Shown piece after piece: positions 58,077 to 64,000 of a stretch of DNA of 64,000 nucleotides (position 1 is the first letter of the stretch; each line of letters begins with the position of its first letter). Under the pieces are notes generated by a model. That model made no database searches. It was not told the DNA's origin and was given only the letters and a program-made list of their open reading frames with translations. This DNA comes from Scatosoma sp048465415 (GTDB lineage Bacteria > Bacillota > Clostridia > Christensenellales > Borkfalkiaceae), in NCBI GenBank assembly GCA_048465415.1, contig DBFWLO010000024.1, forward strand, positions 119,942 to 183,941, given 5' to 3'. Both the position numbers and the translations under genes were made by a program.

Positions 58077-59482
58077 CGCTCTTCTCCTTTCGCCGCCTGG
58101 TAGTATGTTTCCCATTCCGTTTCCGTGAGAGACTTCACTTCCCGGCCGTCCTTCAACGCGAGGCGTTCCGCTTGCGTAAAGCGGCGGGCGAATTTATCCG
58201 TGCTTTCTTTGAGCGCCTTTTCGCAGTCGCACCCCGCCAGCCGCCCCACGTTGACCGCCGCGAACAACACGTCGCCCATCTCCCGCTCCGTCTCCCGCGC
58301 GTTCCCCGCGGCTCTGGCCGCGTCGAATTCCGCAAGTTCTTCCTGCAGTCTTGTTTCCGCCGCTTCCACGGAATGAAAATCCATACCGCCCTTCGCCGCG
58401 CGCTTGCCCACCTTCTGCGCGCGCATCGCCGCGGGGAAGCCCCTGGGTACGTCGTTGACGGCGTCCGCGTACGTTTCCTGGTGCTTTTCCTTCATTTTAT
58501 TCTGTTCCCAGACGCTGAGCGCGCTCCCCTCGTCCGTCGCTTTGTCTTTGCCGAAGATATGGGTGTGGCGGGTGATGAGTTTTTCGCAGATCCCCGTCGT
58601 CGCGTCGGTCAGGTTGAAGGAGCCGCGCTCTTCCTTCATCACCGCGTGGAACACCGCCTGCAAGAGAATATCGCCCGTCTCTTCGAGCACTTTTTCGTCG
58701 TCGCCCGAATCGATGGCGTCCACGAGTTCGTACGCCTCCTCGATGACGTTCATTTTGATCGTCTCGGGCGTTTGCACCTTGTCCCACGGACAGCCGTCCG
58801 GGCGGCGCAGCCGCACTACGATCTCTTTCAGGTCCGCGAGCGTGAAACGCTTTTTATCCAGCAGCGGGATCTTCTCCACGGCCACGGCGGACGTGTCGTC
58901 GTAACCGGTTTGACGGTCGAGCTCGAACAAAGGAATTTTTTTCACTTCGCCGCCCCGTATGTATTGGACGACGGTCTCTTCGCCGAACGCGTCCGCAAGC
59001 CGCAGTTTTACGTCGCCCGCCAATTCTCTGTCGTTCATGTCGTAGACGACGAGCGGAGCGGAAAGTTCCGTCTCCGCGAGCTCATAAGCGGAGACCGCCG
59101 TATACGAACAGCCCGCAAACCCCGCGCGGGAAACCAGCGCGCCGATCTTGGACACGCCGTCGACGATCTTTATCTTGCCCCGCAGTCGTTTTTGCAGCGC
59201 CTTCACCGAATTGTCCTCCGACGCCGCGCCGTCCACGCAGTATACGGCGCCGTCGCCCGCCTCCGCCACCGCTTTGGCGAGGTTTTTATAGAGCGTCGAA
59301 AAACTGCGGCTGCGTTCGTAAATAAAATCGAGACAGACATGCTCCACCCCGAGCGCCGTGACGTTCTGATAGGACTCCGCCTTCGCCGTACGCACGAGCA
59401 CCTTTTTCGCTTCCAAAATCGCCCGTCTGCCCTTTTCCGTCAAATCGCCCGCTTCTACGCCCAACCCGACCACCGTGATCAT
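58073..59482 (-). CDS. mazG: YabN-type fusion: tetrapyrrole methylase-like domain plus MazG pyrophosphohydrolase
   Basis: A 469-residue protein. Residues 1-210 are a SAM-dependent tetrapyrrole methylase-like domain (ITVVGLGVEAGDLTEKGRRA at 2-21). Residues 225-469 are two MazG repeats: LRRPDGCPWDKVQTPETIK and EEAYELVDAI with EETGDILLQAVFHA, then EELAEFDAARAAG with EREMGDVLFAAVN, carrying the metal-binding ExxE...ExxD sets. MazG hydrolyses NTPs to NMPs and PPi and cleans aberrant nucleotides. B. subtilis YabN has the same fusion and also lies after yabM. Confidence 0.95.
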   Translation of the reverse strand: MITVVGLGVEAGDLTEKGRRAILEAKKVLVRTAKAESYQNVTALGVEHVCLDFIYERSRSFSTLYKNLAKAVAEAGDGAVYCVDGAASEDNSVKALQKRLRGKIKIVDGVSKIGALVSRAGFAGCSYTAVSAYELAETELSAPLVVYDMNDRELAGDVKLRLADAFGEETVVQYIRGGEVKKIPLFELDRQTGYDDTSAVAVEKIPLLDKKRFTLADLKEIVVRLRRPDGCPWDKVQTPETIKMNVIEEAYELVDAIDSGDDEKVLEETGDILLQAVFHAVMKEERGSFNLTDATTGICEKLITRHTHIFGKDKATDEGSALSVWEQNKMKEKHQETYADAVNDVPRGFPAAMRAQKVGKRAAKGGMDFHSVEAAETRLQEELAEFDAARAAGNARETEREMGDVLFAAVNVGRLAGCDCEKALKESTDKFARRFTQAERLALKDGREVKSLTETEWETYYQAAKGEER

Positions 59483-60933
59483 GCTTTTTCGCCTCTCTTT
59501 TTCGTGATAAGCAAATTATACACCAAATCGAGCGCAAATGCAACCAAATAGCAGACGTCCGCGGCGATCGCGGCTCCGTAAACGGAAATTTTCGGATCGG
59601 AAACGAGCGCGAAATTGAGGATCGTTTTGACGGCGACGGCGACGGCCATCGAGATCGCCGCATACTTGGGCCTGCCGAGTCCGGTGAGACACGCCGAAAG
59701 CGTCTGCGTACAGGAAAGAAATACCGCGCTGACGGCAAAAATTTGGATGAGTTTGATCAATATTTCCCGTTCTTCTTCCTTCAAAGAACGGAAAATGATT
59801 CTCGTCGCCGGGCCGGCGAGGAAAAAAAGCCCGATTGCGCAGGGCAGGGATACGGCGAACGTGACGATTAAAGCGTACAGCATTCTCCGGCGCGCGCCCG
59901 CAAAAGAAGGCCGCGGCTCCTCTTTCTTCGTTTTTACGCGCTTTGCGGGGGCGGGAGTTTCCGCCGCGTCCTCGGGAGAGGGCGCGGGGACGAAAATTTC
60001 CGTATGCTCGGCGGACAAAGGATCGTTTTCTTTCTTTTTTTCCGCGGAAGCCGCGGAGACGGCGGGCACGCTCGCGGCCGCGATGCCGTAACAGACGGAG
60101 ACGGGAAGGTTGATAATCGTCACCGCGCCGCCCGAAAACAGCCCGTAAAGAGTCACCGCTTCCGCCGTGTAACGCTTTAAAAGCCGCACGATGATCACGC
60201 TGTCGAGAAGGGAGGAAAGGGGCAGGAGCGCGGCCGAGAGAGTGACCGGTATGCTCAGCCGCAGCACCGACTTCATCGAAACCCTGCCCTCTTCTTTTAA
60301 CCCGGCAAAGGGAGCGGGCACGCGTTTATATAAAAACGCCATGAGAATGAGCGCGGCCAGTTCGGAAACGGAGACGGAAAGCAGAATAAACGTCACCGCT
60401 TTTTGAACGTCGCTGCGGAACAGGTAGGCGAACAGGAGGCCGAAGCCGACTTTGACGATCTGCTCCGTCACTTCCGAAAGCGCGGTCGGGAACATATTGT
60501 TTTCCCCCTGAAACCAGCCCCGGAACACGGAAATCGCGGACACGAGCAGCACGGCGGGCGCCAGGGCTATATAGCCGCCCGTCAGTTCGGGACAGTCCTG
60601 CACGCGGGAAAGAAGGGGCGACAGCGCCATCATCAGCACCGTTCCCACCGCGCCGACGGCGAGGAAGAGCGCCATCGCGCTTTTGAGCACCGGCTTGCTC
60701 GAAACGCCCCGGGCGCGCCGCTCCGCCGTCATTTTCGCGATCGACGAGGGAATCCCCGTCGCCGACACGGTGAGTAGCAGACAGTAAAAAGGATAGACCA
60801 TCTGGTAAAGCCCCATGCCGTAGCCGCCGATGAGGTTGGTGAGCGGGATCCGGTAGAGGGCGCCGATGAGCTTGGCGAGGAAACCTCCCGCCGCTATGAT
60901 CGCCGCTCCTTTCAAAAACGATTGTTTCTTCAT
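59479..60933 (-). CDS. MOP-superfamily flippase, SpoVB/YabM-like
   Basis: A 484-residue polysaccharide-type flippase with about 12-14 helices, opening FLKGAAIIAAGGFLAKLIGALYRIPLTNLIG (cited as GGFLAKLIGALYRIPLTNL), the SpoVB/MurJ-like hallmark. A charged Pro/Glu/Lys insertion (about residues 300-350) interrupts the usual mid loop. It overlaps mazG by 4 bp. The yabM-yabN order is that of B. subtilis, supporting SpoVB/YabM kinship. Lipid-linked precursors are the likely cargo. Confidence 0.92.
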   Translation of the reverse strand: MKKQSFLKGAAIIAAGGFLAKLIGALYRIPLTNLIGGYGMGLYQMVYPFYCLLLTVSATGIPSSIAKMTAERRARGVSSKPVLKSAMALFLAVGAVGTVLMMALSPLLSRVQDCPELTGGYIALAPAVLLVSAISVFRGWFQGENNMFPTALSEVTEQIVKVGFGLLFAYLFRSDVQKAVTFILLSVSVSELAALILMAFLYKRVPAPFAGLKEEGRVSMKSVLRLSIPVTLSAALLPLSSLLDSVIIVRLLKRYTAEAVTLYGLFSGGAVTIINLPVSVCYGIAAASVPAVSAASAEKKKENDPLSAEHTEIFVPAPSPEDAAETPAPAKRVKTKKEEPRPSFAGARRRMLYALIVTFAVSLPCAIGLFFLAGPATRIIFRSLKEEEREILIKLIQIFAVSAVFLSCTQTLSACLTGLGRPKYAAISMAVAVAVKTILNFALVSDPKISVYGAAIAADVCYLVAFALDLVYNLLITKKRGEKA

Positions 60934-61029
60934 TGCTTCCCTCCCCTCGCCCGCTTCGCCGCTTGACGGCGGCGTGATTTCGTACCATTATTTTCCGCAA
61001 AAGGAGGCGCTTTTATGTTGTGAAACGCA

Positions 61030-61072
61030 AAAAAGGACCGGAGTCGGCAAACGCTTTCTCCGGTCTTTTTTT
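61030..61072. terminator. Terminator between the flippase gene and phage-like genes
   Basis: Stem GACCGGAG (61036-61043) with CTCCGGTC (61058-61065), A run before and T run after. It ends the minus-strand phage-like cluster. Confidence 0.8.
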
Positions 61073-61103
61073 ATAACCAACCCGCTGAAACTATGCACGC
61101 TTT

Positions 61104-61514
61104 TCAGTTCCCGATCTTTTCTTCCAGCGCCGCAAGACGGACGCATGTCTGTTTCAGAACTTCGCAAATCTCACGAAGTTCCGAGACGGTTTGCTCTTTT
61201 TCTTCCCACGTCGGCGCCGTCTCGCCTTTTTCGGGCGCGTCCCATTCGGTGTTCATCGCCGTCTTTATCGGCGTCTGTGGATCCTCCGGGCCGTCCACCT
61301 TCGCGATATTTTCTTCCAGCGCCGCCACGGACACGTTCAAAAGTTCCGCCGCCCGGGACAAGGACACCTGCCGGGCCGCCCTGCGTTCTTTGTCGTAGAC
61401 ATAGAGATTGCCCTGTTTGCTGATCCCCACCGCCGTCGCGCCGGCAAGCTCCGCCTCTTCCTGCAAAGCCTTCAATTCTTTCACGTACTGGATATGTTTA
61501 CAAAACTTCGACAT
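61104..61514 (-). CDS. Phage-cluster protein of unknown function
   Basis: A 136-residue soluble protein, with a helical start (KHIQYVKELKALQEEAE), a short strand patch (AVGISKQGNLYVYDKE) and a coiled-coil end (EEKEQTVSELREICEVLKQ). Its start overlaps the holin-like gene by 17 bp, so they are co-transcribed. The position after a holin-like gene would fit a lysis accessory protein, but no spanin or amidase motif is seen. Confidence 0.55.
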   Translation of the reverse strand: MSKFCKHIQYVKELKALQEEAELAGATAVGISKQGNLYVYDKERRAARQVSLSRAAELLNVSVAALEENIAKVDGPEDPQTPIKTAMNTEWDAPEKGETAPTWEEKEQTVSELREICEVLKQTCVRLAALEEKIGN

Positions 61515-61983
61515 TTTCGTTTTCCTCCTCTAAAATAATATGTTCTTCCGCTTCTTCGATTTCGGGCGGCATTTCGTCCGATTTTCCCGCCGGTTCCTCC
61601 TGCGGGTTCAGGTTTTTATAATTGGCCTTCGCCGCGTACGCCTGCAACTGTTTCTTTATCGTCTCGTATACCGCCACCGCGATCGCCGCGTACAACAGCG
61701 CGTTTGCGAGCACTTTTTGCCAGTCCACGGCCGTAAAATGGAATTTATAAGAGACGAGTTCCACCACGGCCGTCAAAAACAGCGATACCCCGACCGGCAA
61801 CAGGGAAATATATCTCGTCACCACGGACTTGTCGTAGCCGAATTTAGACGACAGCGCCGCGGCTTTTTTGGTGATCGGCTTTTTGATCAGATTGACGAGA
61901 AGGACGACGCCGACGATGATACAGCCGGCTTTAAAGCCGTAAGTGGAAAAGAGTCTCATCAAGGAATCGATTACGCCGTTCAT
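61498..61983 (-). CDS. Holin-like phage membrane protein
   Basis: A 161-residue protein with three hydrophobic segments (about residues 17-31, 57-75 and 89-107) and a long acidic C-terminal tail (EEAEEHIILEEENENVEVL, cited as EEAEEHIILEEENEN). Short length, hydrophobic helices and a charged tail next to a tail-fibre gene are typical of holins or phage membrane effectors. Sequence family not recognised. Confidence 0.6.
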   Translation of the reverse strand: MNGVIDSLMRLFSTYGFKAGCIIVGVVLLVNLIKKPITKKAAALSSKFGYDKSVVTRYISLLPVGVSLFLTAVVELVSYKFHFTAVDWQKVLANALLYAAIAVAVYETIKKQLQAYAAKANYKNLNPQEEPAGKSDEMPPEIEEAEEHIILEEENENVEVL

Positions 61984-61996
61984 GCGTCGTCCTCCT

Positions 61997-62302
61997 TTAA
62001 TAGAGCCATGCGGGTTTGTCGGGCACGGTTTTCGTCAGCGTAACGTCCAGCCAGGCACGATACCATTGTCGGAGTTCGGCGCGGCGCTCTTCGCCGAGAC
62101 TTTCGTACCACAACACGCCCCGATTGACGACGGGGAAACATTCCTCTTCCCGTCTCTGCCTCAGCTTGTCCAAAAGCAGGTTTTCGCTGAACGTCAGATT
62201 TTCGACTTCTTCCATCGCCTGGACATCGTATACGCCCGTGTTGAGTTCCCGCAAAAATTCCTCGAACGTCACTTCTCGATTTTCTATTTTGTATGTTTTC
62301 AT
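61997..62302 (-). CDS. Phage tail-fibre assembly/XkdW-like small protein
   Basis: A 101-residue protein ending ELRQWYRAWLDVTLTKTVPDKPAWLY. The closing pattern (Arg/Gln-rich helix, then ..TVPDKPAWL) is that of small phage proteins placed after tail fibres (tail assembly chaperone or XkdW-like). It starts 9 bp after the tail-fibre stop. Confidence 0.65.
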   Translation of the reverse strand: MKTYKIENREVTFEEFLRELNTGVYDVQAMEEVENLTFSENLLLDKLRQRREEECFPVVNRGVLWYESLGEERRAELRQWYRAWLDVTLTKTVPDKPAWLY

Positions 62303-62311
62303 CTTTTCACC

Positions 62312-63085
62312 TCAATTCTTTAATTGGATATATCCCTGGACGCCGAACCACTTTCCCACGCCCAAATTGGGTAACTCCCAACCGCCGAGAGAACCGCTCG
62401 TAGTATAGTATCTTGCTAAAATAATATAATCCCCTTCCGAACTGAGTTCCAATCCGGTGCCGTAATCATAAGTCGCCCCGCTTCCCAATGCCGTATAACA
62501 ATGCCAAGTGCCCGTAACGCTATTCACGGCATCGGCGGAATAGTTCGTCAATCCCGAAAGCAGTGTACTTATCTTTATAAATTTATGCTGTTTGCTTCCT
62601 TTTTGTATTTTTGCACTTGCCTTGAAAGAGATAACGCGTCCCGTGGCGTTTCTGCCCAAAACTACGTAACAGGAATGGCCGTAGACCAAGTCCGTACTTC
62701 CCGAGGAATAGAGCGTTTGAAACCCGTTGTCTTTGTACTTTAATTCGGAAAATTTCGCCTGAGCTATGTTCCCCACAAAATTTATAGTGGTAGCTTTTAT
62801 TTCCAGCTTATCATCGGAAATCTCTTTCAAATAGACCAACTCTCCGTCGCCGAAATTGATACCGCCGCCATAATTCGTACCGTTACTCAGCCAAAGATTT
62901 TGCATTTTTATCTTTGTTGCATTGAATGCGTCGATATTTTTGACGAAATCCGTCGTCGCTTTCTGCGACATCACGTCCGTCGTCGATTGCCCCGACGTCT
63001 GTACGATTTGTCCGTTTTGCAGCAAGTTGTTCATATCACCGACCGTCAACGGCTCGTTCGCCGTAAATGTTTTTGTTTTTGGCAT
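62312..63085 (-). CDS. Phage tail-fibre-like protein
   Basis: A 257-residue protein. The N-terminal part carries QTSGQSTTDVMSQKATTDF at about 32-50, a motif common in tail fibres and phage-like structural proteins of gut bacteria. The rest is Gly/Ser/Thr/Tyr-rich beta structure (HSCYVVLGRNATGRVISFKA, SGSLGGWELPNLGVGKWFG), likely a receptor-binding tip. It is the first gene of the four-gene minus cluster. GAGG precedes the ATG. Confidence 0.7.
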   Translation of the reverse strand: MPKTKTFTANEPLTVGDMNNLLQNGQIVQTSGQSTTDVMSQKATTDFVKNIDAFNATKIKMQNLWLSNGTNYGGGINFGDGELVYLKEISDDKLEIKATTINFVGNIAQAKFSELKYKDNGFQTLYSSGSTDLVYGHSCYVVLGRNATGRVISFKASAKIQKGSKQHKFIKISTLLSGLTNYSADAVNSVTGTWHCYTALGSGATYDYGTGLELSSEGDYIILARYYTTSGSLGGWELPNLGVGKWFGVQGYIQLKN

Positions 63086-63125
63086 CTTTTTTACCTCATA
63101 TCCTTTTTGTTATTTTAAAAAACTA

Positions 63126-63154
63126 TTGACTTTCTGATAAATATATGATAGAAT
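63126..63154 (+). promoter_or_regulatory. Promoter of lipoprotein copy 1
   Basis: TTGACT (63126-63131), 17 bp, TAGAAT (63149-63154). The sequence after -10 (CGCTCAAATATAAACTCAGAG) is nearly identical to the second copy. Confidence 0.65.
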
Positions 63155-63189
63155 AGAACCGCTCAAATATAAACTCAGAGAGGGTTACT

Positions 63190-63747
63190 ATGAAAAAATT
63201 ATTAAGCGCCGTTCTTGTTTCCGCGTTGGCTTTGGGCTTTTCCCTGTCCGCCGCCTCTTGCAGCGATCCCAAGGATTATTCCTCCGATCTCGCTTCGCTT
63301 CAACAACAAATTACAGAGTTACAGGATAAAAACCAAGAGTTAGAAAATCAGATGGATTCTGTTTCTTCCCAGAACGACGCGCTCAAATTACAGATCGAAA
63401 AACTCATTTCTTCCAACGAAATTCCTTCCTATACTTTTAAAGATACTATCCCCTATTACATCAACGACGTTAAAATCTTTGAATTGAGCGAATTTACCGC
63501 CGCTAATATAAACTTATTGTTTAATATTGGCACTTCGTTGGATAAAAGATTTTTCCAAACAAGTCTTTCGGCAATTATTTACGATCATACTACGCAAACT
63601 TTAAAATTCAGTTTAGAAGTTGATTTAAGTTTATTTCCTCAGGTACGAATAGCTTCAAATGGTTCTACGATTTTAGGAGAAAAAACAGCCTTTCTATCCT
63701 TCGACGGCAATATTTTTGCCGCTCTCCGTTATGAAGTAACTCAATAA
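63190..63747 (+). CDS. Coiled-coil lipoprotein, copy 1
   Basis: A 185-residue lipoprotein: signal peptide with lipobox SAASC (Cys23 or so, followed by SDPKDY), then a coiled coil (LASLQQQITELQDKNQELEN... residues 34-75, Leu/Gln-rich heptads) and a beta-rich C-terminal domain. It lies outside the membrane, lipid-anchored. The family is not recognised. The upstream leader, ribosome binding site and first 30 codons are repeated almost exactly at 63901, so it belongs to a tandem array. Confidence 0.75.
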   Translation: MKKLLSAVLVSALALGFSLSAASCSDPKDYSSDLASLQQQITELQDKNQELENQMDSVSSQNDALKLQIEKLISSNEIPSYTFKDTIPYYINDVKIFELSEFTAANINLLFNIGTSLDKRFFQTSLSAIIYDHTTQTLKFSLEVDLSLFPQVRIASNGSTILGEKTAFLSFDGNIFAALRYEVTQ

Positions 63748-63764
63748 AGAGTCTGCAGCTTCTT

Positions 63765-63787
63765 TCCCGTCCTCAGGACGGGATTTT
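63765..63787 (+). terminator. Terminator after lipoprotein copy 1
   Basis: Stem TCCCGTCC (63765-63772) with GGACGGGA (63776-63783), then TTTT. Confidence 0.8.
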
Positions 63788-63836
63788 CATTTTCCCGTTT
63801 TTCAGTGTAAATTATTGTTTAAATTTTAAAAAAACA

Positions 63837-63865
63837 TTGATTTTTCTCAACCTCTATGATATAAT
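63837..63865 (+). promoter_or_regulatory. Promoter of lipoprotein copy 2
   Basis: TTGATT (63837-63842), 17 bp, TATAAT (63860-63865), followed by the same leader as copy 1. Confidence 0.65.
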
Positions 63866-63900
63866 AAAATCGCTCAAATATAAATTCAGAGAGGGTTACT

Positions 63901-64000
63901 ATGAAAAAATTATTAAGCGCCGTTCTTGTTTCCGCGTTGGCTTTGGGCTTTTCCCTGTCCGCCGCCTCTTGCAGCGAGTCCAAGGCTTATTCCTCCGATC
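63901..64000 (+). CDS. Coiled-coil lipoprotein, copy 2, 5' part only
   Basis: The first 33 codons of a second lipoprotein, identical to copy 1 through the signal peptide (lipobox SAASC) and diverging only at a few bases after the cysteine (SESKAYSSD against SDPKDYSSD). It runs off the window. The unit length copy to copy is 711 bp. Confidence 0.8.
   Translation, partial: MKKLLSAVLVSALALGFSLSAASCSESKAYSSD

Noticed and set aside
1..64000. tRNA or rRNA genes
   Set aside because: No tRNA-like GGTTCRANTCC arm with a matching acceptor stem and no conserved rRNA segments were seen on either strand.

Overview
The window reads as a chromosomal segment of a low-GC-phylum (Bacillota) endospore former in the class Clostridia, with a GC-rich, strongly GC-ending codon style. 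Evidence seen here: a tricistronic GerA-type germinant receptor operon, a SpoVB/YabM-like flippase next to a YabN-type MazG, glutamine synthetase III, QueH, DtxR-controlled feo genes, the order rpmE-yqhQ-prmC-prfA, and sigma-A style promoters (TTGACA/TATAAT). Placement near Christensenellales-like uncultured gut Clostridia is only an impression. No rRNA, tRNA or CRISPR array was seen.

Layout. 1-5.7 kb (minus): a truncated P-loop protein, a class I aminotransferase, a small HTH protein, then rpmE, a YqhQ-PrmC fusion and prfA (translation termination module). 5.8-8.4 kb (plus): a zinc-less MDR oxidoreductase, a Cof-type HAD phosphatase and a YfcE-type phosphoesterase. 8.5-9.5 kb: an AT-rich island with a 15-bp inverted repeat, a broken gene and a small membrane protein. 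9.5-17.4 kb: queH, rubredoxin, a zinc-ribbon membrane protein, glnN, and a divergent pair of membrane proteins (DUF697-like and a coiled-coil protein). 17.4-20.2 kb: a divergent pair of XRE regulators sharing one operator, a low-molecular-weight phosphatase and an ABC exporter.

20.4-24.0 kb (minus): dtxR-like regulator and feoA-feoA-feoB-Cys-rich iron uptake operon with two operator-like palindromes around its promoter. 24.1-28.4 kb (minus): ruvC-ruvA-(CAT-like acetyltransferase)-(69 aa)-ruvB-queA. 28.5-34.7 kb (plus): argH, a leader ORF and gerAA-AB-AC. 34.8-35.3 kb: a promoter-to-terminator transcription unit with no convincing long ORF but many nested helices, the best candidate here for an undescribed structured RNA. 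35.3-40.9 kb (minus): a QW-repeat pseudogene, mreB-like, maf, Ppx/GppA, a HAD phosphatase and two half-size TauE/SafE proteins.

41.1-44.7 kb (plus): a 1213-residue surface protein with both a lipobox and a C-terminal membrane anchor. 44.9-48.5 kb (minus): RsmF-like methyltransferase, DEDDh exonuclease, serS. 48.7-51.8 kb (plus): CtpE-like P-type ATPase and a small unknown protein. 51.8-61.0 kb: gyrA, gyrB, a zinc-ribbon miniprotein, three phased repeats, dus, mazG and the flippase. 61.1-63.1 kb: a four-gene phage tail-fibre/holin-like remnant. 63.1-64.0 kb: a tandemly duplicated lipoprotein gene, the second copy cut by the window edge.

The minus-strand operons are mostly housekeeping, with ATGA overlaps at maf/mreB and mazG/dus and a 4-base overlap of flippase/mazG. 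The accessory content (AT-rich island, pseudogenes, phage remnant, duplicated lipoprotein, structured RNA) sits between convergent or divergent operon borders.
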